Shown here in pieces: positions 1 to 6,585 of a stretch of DNA of 10,401 bases. Source of the stretch: Acetofilamentum sp. (lineage in GTDB: Bacteria; Bacteroidota; Bacteroidia; Bacteroidales; DTU049); NCBI GenBank assembly GCA_020720525.1, contig DYON01000077.1, forward strand, positions 1 to 10,401, given 5' to 3'. The notes below the pieces were generated by a model that was not told the origin of the DNA, ran no database searches, and worked only from the letters and a program-made list of their open reading frames with translations. A program made the translations under genes and the position numbers. Position 1 is the first letter of the stretch. Every line of letters begins with the position of its first letter.

Positions 1-189
1 ATTTTTTCACTCAGGGTGACTTTTGGGGTTTGTCATTTGTTTTTAGGTTGCAAAATGCGTTTTGCTGGTGGTCTCTGAATGACAGTCTGTTAATGGGTTT
101 TTGTTTAAATGAAATAAAATAAAACCGCATGAATCTAAGACCACCAATAAAACTTTTTCATTTGTAAAACTTAACAGCAAATCAGACAA
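1..189. other. Intergenic stretch at left edge with two inverted repeats
   Basis: No reading frame with protein-like composition was found here on either strand. The stretch lies downstream of the last gene of the minus-strand operon. It contains a short hairpin at 50-65 (GCAAAA, loop TGCG, TTTTGC). A 9-bp perfect inverted repeat follows directly, TGGTGGTCT at 66-74 with AGACCACCA at 138-146, 63 bases apart. Neither is followed by a T-run on the minus strand, so I do not call a canonical terminator. The stretch may hold transcript-end structure or belong to an unseen neighbour on the left. Confidence 0.5.
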
Positions 190-1419
190 TCAATTCCCAA
201 CTGCCTGTTTAATGAGTGGGCTTTTGTAAAGACGTTTGTATTCATCGCCAGAGTAATCTTTGTATAAAAAATACAATACGTTGTTGAATATTTTCAGCTT
301 CTCGATAAATGGATAGCCTTTAAAACTAAACGATTCAAGCGCTTTTCCTGTTTCAACATCTATCTCCACAATTCTATTGAGTCCGCTGCGAATTTCGCGA
401 CCATAATACTTACGTGTATAGCTGTCGAAATAAATCTCGGGCTTAATTTTACTCATATCGGCATACTGCATATTCACTTCTTTTTGCAATGCACCGCTGC
501 TATCGAGAAATTCGATGTTTCCACTTATAAAATTGAAAGCCAAAACTCTGTTTTCCTCGAAGAAGACAGGCACTTGAATGGGTTTATACACTATTTGGCT
601 TTCAAAACGCTTGTCGAATTCATTTCCGTCGAAAAATCCTCCCCAGCTCATTCGGTCGATTGCCTCTTCATCAACATACACCAGCCATTCGATTGCCGAA
701 TCGTTGGGCAATTGCCTAATGAAATAACCAAGACCCTGATTGCGTGCAAAATAATAGCGCAGAATTAGGCTATCACCCATGGAGTGAGTCCAGTGCTCGC
801 GCGCATTCACAATATATCTCGATTCGAAAGGCTCCGACATAAACAAGTTGTCGTTTTCGGGAATCAATTGAAAAGCATAATCTTTCTGACATAGATAAAC
901 TGCTTCGTCGGGGTCTTTGTAAAGCTCTCCCGTCTCGGGAAGTGGCTCTGAATCAACTATTTTTCCGTTCATATCTGTAAAAAGAAGAAATGGTTTCCCC
1001 AGTTGCCTGTTCTTGAAAGCGCAGAGATAGATGTGACCATCGGTTATTTCGTAATCACTTATAAAAAGTGGTGTATCGGGAAGAAGAGCAATAACAGGTT
1101 TCGAATAGATATCAACCGGATTCATGATGTAGGTAGTATCTTGCAAAACCACTGTGCTGTTCACTCTCAATTCGCTTATGGAAACTTCTTTCGATTTATA
1201 GTTGACGTGGTTGAACACAATAATATCGCAGCTGCCGATATTGGAAAGAGTGAACCTTCCAGAATTATCTGTAATAGCACCAGTACTTTTTCCTTTGCAC
1301 GACACATGAGCTCCATTAATGGGATCTCCATTTATATTTACAGCAATTCCCGTGATATTTTGACCTGCAACTTGCAGATAAAGTAGAAGAATGGTCGATA
1401 TTAAAAACAGTTTATTCAC
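190..1419 (-). CDS. Secreted CarboxypepD_reg-like domain protein with probable beta-propeller tail
   Basis: The 409-residue product starts with a signal peptide (residues 1-20, hydrophobic core LFLISTILLLYLQV, ending AGQ). Residues about 21-95 form a CarboxypepD_reg-like beta-sandwich, recognisable from the pattern ITGIAVNINGDPINGAHVSC, then TDNSGRFTL and a closing VVLQDT strand. This domain is common in Bacteroidota envelope proteins. Residues about 110-409 are rich in short beta strands with repeated 'leader, aromatic, D/E-x-G' patterns, and resemble the 6-bladed beta-propeller proteins of Bacteroidota. That part is inference. The start is a GTG at 1419-1417, overlapping the stop of the upstream TPR protein gene by 8 bases. 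It is the only start that keeps the signal peptide, and the overlap suggests translational coupling. As last gene of a sigma-factor operon it may be a periplasmic or surface partner of that system. No catalytic motif was seen. Confidence 0.85.
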   Translation of the reverse strand: MNKLFLISTILLLYLQVAGQNITGIAVNINGDPINGAHVSCKGKSTGAITDNSGRFTLSNIGSCDIIVFNHVNYKSKEVSISELRVNSTVVLQDTTYIMNPVDIYSKPVIALLPDTPLFISDYEITDGHIYLCAFKNRQLGKPFLLFTDMNGKIVDSEPLPETGELYKDPDEAVYLCQKDYAFQLIPENDNLFMSEPFESRYIVNAREHWTHSMGDSLILRYYFARNQGLGYFIRQLPNDSAIEWLVYVDEEAIDRMSWGGFFDGNEFDKRFESQIVYKPIQVPVFFEENRVLAFNFISGNIEFLDSSGALQKEVNMQYADMSKIKPEIYFDSYTRKYYGREIRSGLNRIVEIDVETGKALESFSFKGYPFIEKLKIFNNVLYFLYKDYSGDEYKRLYKSPLIKQAVGN

Positions 1420-2515
1420 CGAATTCTGTTTTCAAAAGATCGCGTGCATCGCGGTAGTAGAAACCCTTTTCCTTGGCGATTTTCTTAAGCAAAACCTTTG
1501 CACTTTCTTTGTCGCCTTTCAGAAGAAGAGAACGAGCACTATACCATTGTGCATCGGCAGAAAATGCTTTGTACGAGCAGTTCATTGCTTGGCTGAAATA
1601 AACCAGAGCTTTGCTATAATCGCCTTTTTTAAAAGCACACAAGCCCAAGTAAAAAATAGCGTTTTCGTCTTTCGGCGACTGAACCAAAAGCTGTTTAAAC
1701 TGGTATTCAGCTTCGTCGTAATTGCCATATTTGAGTTTTACAATAGCTCCTTCAACAAATGTCTTGTATGGAATGGTGTCGATAACCACCGATTCATCAA
1801 CCGTAGCTTCTTCGGAATGGTTGCTGAATCGTGCATCTAATCCTTTTTCGAATTCTTTTTTACTGGGCACTTCTTGTTTGGTGTCTAAAGCATCGTAATC
1901 GAGAATGCGGTATTGATCGACCCAAACAAATGGAAGAGCCGATTCGTAGCTGCCTTCTTTTGTATCGCCAATCGTAGTGCACTTTGTTTCAATACGAGTT
2001 GGCTTGTTAGCACTCCCAGTTGGAACATCAAAGTTTTTATCTTCATCGTCGGCCGAAGCAAAAATGATATCGTCTTGCTTTTCGCCACTTGACAACTCTG
2101 TGCTGGAGTTCGTTTTTTGTGCCCCTTCAATATCTTCCATCGTTACAGAAGTTTTTTTGTCTATTGTTTCATTGCCCTCTTCTTGAACCTCATTTTTGCT
2201 TAGTTCGTTGCTGGTTGTTTGCGATTGCTGTTGCGATTGCGAAACCATTTGCGGCTCGGTGGTTTTGTTGTTGCTAAAAGGAATTGTAATAGCAGCAACA
2301 GTAATAATTGCAACCGAAGCAAATGTGCCAACGGCCAATTTGCCTGCAGCAGGCATCCAAGCCCACGATTTTCCGAAAAGGAAAAAGCTGAACGATAAAC
2401 GCTTTTTCCACCATCGCGAGCCGGCATGCGGAAACTGCGACCAGCCTTCCTGAGCATCTCTCAGAAAAGGATCGTCGTCGGTTTCAGGTGTCGATATGAT
2501 GTGTTTATTTTTCAT
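1412..2515 (-). CDS. Single-pass membrane protein with periplasmic TPR tail, probable anti-sigma factor
   Basis: The 367-residue product has a short cytoplasmic N-terminus (residues 1-57), one transmembrane helix (about 58-80), and a long hydrophilic Q/S/T/N/E-rich linker (about 81-195). A small domain containing YRILDYDAL (202-210) follows, then two to three TPR units (about 253-357) with typical signatures such as GNYDEAEYQFKQLL, NAIFYLGLCAFKKGDYSKAL and GDKESAKVLLKK. The N-terminal DDDPFLRDAQEGW (13-25) resembles the 'DPFxxDAxEG' module that, from memory, sits before the membrane helix in many Bacteroidota anti-sigma proteins. The gene overlaps the upstream ECF sigma gene by 11 bases, which is the usual sigma/anti-sigma arrangement. 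Function as anti-sigma factor is therefore inferred from topology and neighbour. No FecR domain or zinc-finger motif is visible. The TPR tail could bind a periplasmic or outer-membrane partner encoded in the same operon. Confidence 0.85.
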   Translation of the reverse strand: MKNKHIISTPETDDDPFLRDAQEGWSQFPHAGSRWWKKRLSFSFFLFGKSWAWMPAAGKLAVGTFASVAIITVAAITIPFSNNKTTEPQMVSQSQQQSQTTSNELSKNEVQEEGNETIDKKTSVTMEDIEGAQKTNSSTELSSGEKQDDIIFASADDEDKNFDVPTGSANKPTRIETKCTTIGDTKEGSYESALPFVWVDQYRILDYDALDTKQEVPSKKEFEKGLDARFSNHSEEATVDESVVIDTIPYKTFVEGAIVKLKYGNYDEAEYQFKQLLVQSPKDENAIFYLGLCAFKKGDYSKALVYFSQAMNCSYKAFSADAQWYSARSLLLKGDKESAKVLLKKIAKEKGFYYRDARDLLKTEFGE

Positions 2516-3074
2516 TTCCCGTGCTCGTTAACATGTTTCGTAAATTCCGTTTCCCGTTTTGTATGTGGCTCTTAATCTCTTTCCAGCTGTATCCTGTTTT
2601 GTCGCTTATGTCGTTGTACGATAAACTGCTTAGATAAAACATCTCGATACATACTCGCTGGTCTTCTTTTAAACTCCCAATTGCTGCGTTCAACTGCTCA
2701 ATAGGGAGGTCAATTCTGTCTTCGTCGTCTTCTTCGCCTGCAAGTGCAAATGCCACTTTATCAATTGAAAAAATTACTGGTTTTGCTTTGCGAAGCTTCA
2801 TCAAACATTCGTTTTTCGCGTAGGTATAGAGCCAGCTTTTGAAAAATCGAATGTCGTAGTTGCTCAGTGTCTCCAGCAATTTTTTAAAAATGGTCATGGT
2901 GGTATCGGCTGCATCGTCTTCGTCTTTCAGATATTTCAGACAAACCCCCATGACCAGTTTTGCGTATCGATCGAACAATATGCCAATGTAGGAAGGATTC
3001 CCGCTTTCGTTGAAACGTGCGATAATCTCTTCGTCCGACTGACTCTTGCTTCCTCTGCTCAACAGGAATTGCAT
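2505..3074 (-). CDS. RNA polymerase ECF-type sigma-70 factor
   Basis: The 189-residue product has the two-domain layout of ECF sigma factors. Sigma region 2 lies at about residues 30-97 (ILFDRYAKLVMGVCLKYLKD, then FFKSWLYTYAKNECLMKLRK, the region 2.3/2.4 helix that contacts the -10 element). An acidic linker (EEDDEDR, 114-120) leads to sigma region 4 at about 128-182, whose helix-turn-helix reads SYNDISDKTGYSWKEIKSHI. Length is normal for the family. The ATG at 3074 is preceded by 14 bases separating it from the stop of the plug-domain gene. The gene's end overlaps the probable anti-sigma gene by 11 bases. It likely directs transcription of its own operon and possibly others in response to an envelope signal. 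The regulon cannot be deduced from this window. Confidence 0.93.
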   Translation of the reverse strand: MQFLLSRGSKSQSDEEIIARFNESGNPSYIGILFDRYAKLVMGVCLKYLKDEDDAADTTMTIFKKLLETLSNYDIRFFKSWLYTYAKNECLMKLRKAKPVIFSIDKVAFALAGEEDDEDRIDLPIEQLNAAIGSLKEDQRVCIEMFYLSSLSYNDISDKTGYSWKEIKSHIQNGKRNLRNMLTSTGNEK

Positions 3075-3088
3075 ACGCGATTAATTAT

Positions 3089-3835
3089 TTAAAAACCTCC
3101 GTTGCGGAGCCGCTCCGATTCTTTGGCGGCCAACCACTCGAAATAACTTTGTGTCTCAATTACAATCACTCCACCTGTGAAATCGCCATATTTAGCTGGC
3201 ACTCCACCTGTGTAAACCTGAACACTGCCAATGGCTACCGACGGGCACATCGACTCAGGATTAATCATTCTAGCACCATCGATAATATACAAAGCATCGC
3301 CCGACCGCGATCCTCTGAAATATATTTCGCTGTTGTCGTCGCTTACTTGAACATCGCTGGTTGTAACAGCAATCAGATTGTTGATGTTGCCATGACCTGG
3401 TATTGCATCAATCTGATCTTTGGTGATAATTTTTAATTCAGGGATATCTTTATCAATGATTTTAGAAGCTGTAATTACTACTTTTGGATCAATAAAAATC
3501 CCAGCAGTCATTTCAGCATTATCTACAAAAGTGATTTTATCTTGGACAACAACGACATCTGTAATTTGAAGTTCTCCATAATTGACGCAGCTAATGTAAA
3601 CAACGTAAGTCCCCGATGGAACTGGCTTGATAGTGAAGTTTCCATCGAAATCGGTGGTTCCTCCAATTAGATTATCTCCATACTTAACATACACATTGGC
3701 AAAAGGGATTGGCACGCCAGTTTCGACATCAACGATTGTTCCTTTAATAGTGCCTCCCGACTGTGAAAAAACAGGCGACATGGAGGCAAAGCTCAGAGCG
3801 AGCAATACGGCAAAAGTTAAAATTTGTGTTTTCAT
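3089..3835 (-). CDS. Secreted CarboxypepD_reg-like plus TonB-receptor plug domain protein, no barrel
   Basis: The 248-residue product has a signal peptide (residues 1-25, ending SPVFSQ, no lipobox Cys). A CarboxypepD_reg-like domain follows at about 29-112 (IKGTIVDVETGVPIPFANVY, then TTDFDGNFTI and PSGTYVV). A TonB-dependent receptor plug domain follows at about 119-228 (VVITASK, ITKDQIDAIPGHGNINNLIA, IYFRGSRSGDALYIIDG, and the closing VYTGGVPAKYGDFTGGVIVI). A full receptor would continue with a barrel of several hundred residues. Here the protein stops about 20 residues after the plug, at TAA 3091-3089, and the sigma factor gene begins 14 bases later. No barrel remnant lies in between. It is therefore a plug-only protein rather than a recent truncation with leftover sequence. 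It is the first gene of the operon and may be a soluble periplasmic signal partner of the sigma/anti-sigma pair. That role is inferred. Confidence 0.9.
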   Translation of the reverse strand: MKTQILTFAVLLALSFASMSPVFSQSGGTIKGTIVDVETGVPIPFANVYVKYGDNLIGGTTDFDGNFTIKPVPSGTYVVYISCVNYGELQITDVVVVQDKITFVDNAEMTAGIFIDPKVVITASKIIDKDIPELKIITKDQIDAIPGHGNINNLIAVTTSDVQVSDDNSEIYFRGSRSGDALYIIDGARMINPESMCPSVAIGSVQVYTGGVPAKYGDFTGGVIVIETQSYFEWLAAKESERLRNGGF

Positions 3836-3895
3836 GATTGAATAATTTGCTCCCTAAGATGCCATGCATTCGATTTTTCACAATACGAATGTGTA

Positions 3896-3923
3896 AAAAT
3901 ATAAATTTTTTGGCGAAAGGCAA
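3896..3923 (-). promoter_or_regulatory. Candidate Bacteroidota-type promoter for the sigma-factor operon
   Basis: Read on the minus strand, TATATTTT (3903-3896) matches the TAnnTTTG -7 consensus at all but the last base. A TTG at 3923-3921 lies 17 bases upstream as a weak -33 element. The box is about 60 bases upstream of the operon's first start codon. The match is imperfect, and the operon may instead depend on its own ECF sigma factor, whose recognition sequence is unknown. Confidence 0.25.
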
Positions 3924-3926
3924 CTT

Positions 3927-3978
3927 TGTGTCAGTTTACGGTCGGTTCGAGACAGTCAACGATTTATGAGCTGACACA
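3927..3978. repeat. 8-bp inverted repeat upstream of the sigma-factor operon
   Basis: TGTGTCAG (3927-3934) and CTGACACA (3971-3978) are perfect reverse complements, 36 bases apart. They lie just upstream of the candidate promoter box. A related GACAGTC lies between them and a TGTCA lies further upstream, at 4014-4018. This could be a regulator or ECF sigma recognition area, or chance. Confidence 0.35.
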
Positions 3979-4116
3979 GAAAATTACAAATTTCCGAGAA
4001 ATTCTGTCAATTTTATTCGCAGATATAAAATTTCAGCGGTGCTCAAGATATCAGCCACTTCGTTGCCTCGGTTCACAGATGGAATCAACTCCAATCGGCA
4101 ATTGAATTAATTCAGA

Positions 4117-4662
4117 TTATTGTTTTTTTGCTGGAAACGCATATTCAATACCAAAGCGGAATACAGGGTTTGAATATGGTGTATAAATATTCATATTAAA
4201 GTTGTACATCAGCATAATATAAGTGCTAAAACGATCCGATATGTACTCGCGGTAACCGATTCCGCCAAGCAAATTTTCGCTAATTACGTTCTCGTATTCG
4301 CCGGTAGCACTGAATATATTGGTTTTATAAGTAAGCATTTCGTATTCGAAGTGAACAAAGAAAAGCCTCAAAGGCTGCGCACGCAGAAAAATTCGACCGC
4401 CAAATATGTCGAATTGATCGCCATAGTAGCGCGATTTGTAAAATTGATATGTGCCGCCAATTCCAACGCTAAAAGCATTGCTCAAATGATAGCCAAAAAC
4501 TGGAGCCACCTCAATATTGGTTTCAGTTCCAAATTGCAATCCAGCACCACCGCCGGTGAAAAAATAATTTTTCAAACCAGTTCCTTCAAAGTAGCCCTGT
4601 GCATTCGACGCTAATGCAAAAAACACCGCCAATGCAAAAAATGAAACAATTCTTTTTATCAT
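4117..4662 (-). CDS. Small outer-membrane beta-barrel protein
   Basis: The 181-residue product starts with a signal peptide (residues 1-22, hydrophobic core VSFFALAVFFALA, ending SNAQ). The rest alternates polar and hydrophobic residues in strands typical of small 8-strand barrels, for example EVAPVFGYHL, FSVGIGGTYQFY, RLFFVHFEYEML, LLGGIGYREY and YIMLMYNFNM. The last strand FRFGIEYAF is near the C-terminus. An in-frame ATG further upstream at 4773 would overlap the phosphatase gene and put 37 non-signal residues in front. The start at 4662 is preferred because it exposes the signal peptide and lies downstream of a clear -7 box at 4701-4708. The specific barrel family and the cargo or role are not recognisable. 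It lies 61 bp downstream of the phosphatase gene on the same strand but seems to have its own promoter. Confidence 0.82.
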   Translation of the reverse strand: MIKRIVSFFALAVFFALASNAQGYFEGTGLKNYFFTGGGAGLQFGTETNIEVAPVFGYHLSNAFSVGIGGTYQFYKSRYYGDQFDIFGGRIFLRAQPLRLFFVHFEYEMLTYKTNIFSATGEYENVISENLLGGIGYREYISDRFSTYIMLMYNFNMNIYTPYSNPVFRFGIEYAFPAKKQ

Positions 4663-4700
4663 ACTCGATTTTTTCGGCAAAATGCTTTTCGATTGGAAGG

Positions 4701-4708
4701 CAAAAGTA
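4701..4708 (-). promoter_or_regulatory. TAnnTTTG -7 box for the outer-membrane barrel gene
   Basis: Minus-strand TACTTTTG (4708-4701) matches TAnnTTTG exactly and sits 38 bases upstream of the ATG at 4662. No good TTTG -33 element is present at the expected distance. That region would fall within the 3' end of the phosphatase gene. Confidence 0.55.
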
Positions 4709-4723
4709 TCAATTTTGCACACA

Positions 4724-6262
4724 TTATTCATAGCGATACGAATAATTGGGCGAAACAAAGATCGTGCTTCCACAAGTTACTTCGCATTTGAATTGCGTTT
4801 CGGGAGAATAAACGATAGTTCTCACTAAAAATTGCATATTGGTTTCGCCTTCAATGGCTTTTCCGTTGGCGTACCATTGCACTTTTGCCTGCTGGCATGG
4901 CAGAGCTATGCTTAAAACTGGGCTTTCGTTGTTGAGAGGATCTGCCTCGAAAACATAAGCTGTATTGCCCCAGAGCATTTTTACGGACTGTGCTACTTCC
5001 GAATTGGTAAGATAGGCTCCACGAGCACTGTCGGTTTCGTCGGCATAGCTGTAAAAAATTTCGGACGACGGTCCCATTGCAAAAAAAGGAATCAATGCAT
5101 TCGAATGGTTGTCGCTGTAATATACAGCCGACGGCATTTTGCCTTTTCCATTGTTTACTGGTTCGGTAAATTTGTTGCCATCCAATTCGGGACCCCACAG
5201 GTAGCCGCACTCGTGGTCGCTAGTAACCACAATCAATGTTTGGTTGAGCTGCCCCGTTTTTGCAAGAAATTCAATCACCGAATCGATGGCATTGTAGAAG
5301 CCAGCATACTCTTCGATGAGCCTTGGGAGCTCGTTTTCGTGGTTTGCCCAATCGATTGCGCCACCTTCAACCATCAGGAAAAAGCCACTGGTATCGTTGT
5401 CGAGTACATTCACTGCGGCAATCGACATTTCGGCAAGAGTTGATAAAGACGAATTTATAGGAATATCGAATGGTGCTACCGACGAGTCGGGGCGCATCTG
5501 CGAAAGAGTTTGAGCAACTGGAGCAAGATAAAAGAACTTTTTGGGCGAAGAAGCACCTGTTGCAATTTTCTGAATTTCGTCGCGACTTTCGGTAAAAAAC
5601 CACTGACTGGTGCGATTGTGCAACAGGTATTGGTAAGAAACAGAGTCGATACTTTTAAACACACCTTTTTGAATTCTGTTTCCTGCGTTGTCGAACCATG
5701 GGTTGCCTGCTCCAGCTAAAACATCGAGCTCGCCCGAGAAAAGCATCTGACGGGCAATGATGGTCATATCGCGGCGAGTGAGTGTGTGAGCGCCAAAACC
5801 AGCTGGAGTTGCGTGGCTAAATGGCACTGTGGTGACCAAACCAGTTTTTTTGCCTTTGGCTCGCGCTACTTGAACCAAATTGCTGATAGGTTGACCATTC
5901 AAGTCGAGACCAATCTGATCGTTGTGTGTTTTCACACCAGTGCCCAAGGCTGTACCCGATGCTGCCGATTCGGTGAAACCAGCCATAGCATAGTTGAAAT
6001 TGGTCCAAAATGCTCGACTATCGTAGCAAGTTGCTCCGTATCGAACCAAAGAGCCATTGTAGGTGCTCATAGAAAGCTGAACCGGAAATTTCGAAAGCGG
6101 CGATGCAGGGTATTTGCCGTAAAGATAGTAGTCGGTACACATCATTTGGTTGTATCCGCCACCATCAGCAATAAAAACGATGATATTTTTGGGCTTTACT
6201 TGTTGTGCGGTTGCAGAAAAAGACAGTGCTAAAACTGAAAATATCAAAAATATATTACGCAT
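4724..6262 (-). CDS. Exported alkaline phosphatase (PhoA superfamily)
   Basis: This enzyme hydrolyses phosphomonoesters in the periplasm or at the surface, releasing phosphate. The 512-residue product has a signal peptide (1-20, ending SATAQ). Active-site elements are in the expected order. D33 lies in FIADGGG. The nucleophile S99 is in TESAASGTALGTG. H150-A-T152 and R163 in SHATPAGFGAHTLTR match the E. coli D153/T155/R166 positions. E299, D304 and H308 are in VEGGAIDWANHEN. D349-H350 are in VTSDHECG, and H386 is in DNHSNALIPFFAMGP. All metal ligands are therefore present. The residue before the nucleophile is Glu98 instead of the usual Asp. Residues about 435-512 form an Ig-like extension (VQWYANGKAIEGETNMQFLV, two Cys) of the kind found in secreted Bacteroidota proteins. 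It is transcribed from a consensus promoter just upstream. Phosphate control is plausible but not shown. Confidence 0.95.
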   Translation of the reverse strand: MRNIFLIFSVLALSFSATAQQVKPKNIIVFIADGGGYNQMMCTDYYLYGKYPASPLSKFPVQLSMSTYNGSLVRYGATCYDSRAFWTNFNYAMAGFTESAASGTALGTGVKTHNDQIGLDLNGQPISNLVQVARAKGKKTGLVTTVPFSHATPAGFGAHTLTRRDMTIIARQMLFSGELDVLAGAGNPWFDNAGNRIQKGVFKSIDSVSYQYLLHNRTSQWFFTESRDEIQKIATGASSPKKFFYLAPVAQTLSQMRPDSSVAPFDIPINSSLSTLAEMSIAAVNVLDNDTSGFFLMVEGGAIDWANHENELPRLIEEYAGFYNAIDSVIEFLAKTGQLNQTLIVVTSDHECGYLWGPELDGNKFTEPVNNGKGKMPSAVYYSDNHSNALIPFFAMGPSSEIFYSYADETDSARGAYLTNSEVAQSVKMLWGNTAYVFEADPLNNESPVLSIALPCQQAKVQWYANGKAIEGETNMQFLVRTIVYSPETQFKCEVTCGSTIFVSPNYSYRYE

Positions 6263-6278
6263 TTTTCTTTGTTTGACG

Positions 6279-6307
6279 CAAAGTTACGCATTTATGTTGA
6301 ACCCAAA
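6279..6307 (-). promoter_or_regulatory. Bacteroidota-type promoter of the alkaline phosphatase gene
   Basis: On the minus strand a TTTG (6307-6304) is followed after 17 bases by TAACTTTG (6286-6279), an exact TAnnTTTG -7 box. The transcript would start about ten bases before the ATG at 6262, giving a very short leader. Confidence 0.75.
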
Positions 6308-6327
6308 TTCGTCAATAGCCGAATTTG
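6304..6327. promoter_or_regulatory. Inverted repeat overlapping the -33 element, candidate operator
   Basis: CAAATTCG (6304-6311) and CGAATTTG (6320-6327) are perfect 8-bp reverse complements separated by 8 bases. The outer CAAA is the -33 element of the phosphatase promoter, so a dimeric regulator bound here could block or assist RNA polymerase. A second inverted repeat, CTTCGT/ACGAAG, follows at 6330-6345. Confidence 0.4.
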
Positions 6328-6403
6328 CACTTCGTGCCGACGAAGCACATACTAAACTTATTGTTGATATCTTTTTCTTACAAAACAGTAAGTGTGCTTG
6401 TCG

Positions 6404-6472
6404 GGATTAATCCGGGTGACAAATTGATGCTCAAGGCACTCGTCATTATTCTAATGACTTTTCCCGGATTAA
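6404..6472. repeat. Palindrome cluster with GGATTAA/TTAATCC words and nested hairpin
   Basis: GGATTAATCC (6404-6413) is a perfect palindrome. TTAATCCGGG (6407-6416) pairs perfectly with CCCGGATTAA (6463-6472), 46 bases apart. Inside lies GTCATTA, loop TTC, TAATGAC (6442-6458). No T-run follows on either strand. It could be a structured RNA element, a regulator site cluster, or the remnant of a small palindromic repeat element. Confidence 0.45.
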
Positions 6473-6585
6473 GTGATTTAAAGCGAAGGTTAAATCTGAT
6501 GTTTTCAATCATTCTTTTACAAATAAATCTTTGTTGTTTACTTCTTTGTATTCATAAGGCATTGTATTTCCCTATTATTAGTGAT

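Larger units (their letters stand above)
3836..4116. other. Intergenic region upstream of the sigma-factor operon
   Basis: This 281-bp spacer holds no convincing gene. It contains the promoter of the minus-strand sigma-factor operon, an 8-bp inverted repeat (TGTGTCAG 3927-3934 with CTGACACA 3971-3978) with further TGTCA-type words at 3951-3957 and 4014-4018, and a 12-bp perfect palindrome (TGAATTAATTCA, 4103-4114) just past the stop codon of the outer-membrane barrel gene. No hairpin followed by a T-run was seen, so no terminator is called. Confidence 0.5.
6263..6585. other. Gene-poor region upstream of the phosphatase, rich in palindromes
   Basis: No convincing gene was found. Besides the phosphatase promoter, the stretch has a dense set of perfect inverted repeats: 6304-6311 with 6320-6327 (8 bp), 6330-6335 with 6340-6345 (6 bp), 6377-6381 with 6388-6392 (5 bp), and 6407-6416 with 6463-6472 (10 bp). 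A 7-bp hairpin lies at 6442-6458 inside the last. An open frame on the plus strand crosses this area and the tandem repeat but lacks protein-like composition. Confidence 0.5.

Noticed and set aside
3836..4116. Remnant barrel of a decayed TonB receptor
   Set aside because: This area is upstream of the plug gene. A barrel would have to lie downstream, where only 14 bases separate the plug gene from the sigma gene.
4663..4773. Upstream start at 4773 for the outer-membrane barrel gene
   Set aside because: It would overlap the phosphatase gene and bury the signal peptide behind 37 residues. The -7 box at 4701-4708 lies downstream of it.
6404..6472. Rho-independent terminator
   Set aside because: The stems are strong, but no T-run follows on either strand and the main stem has a 46-base loop.
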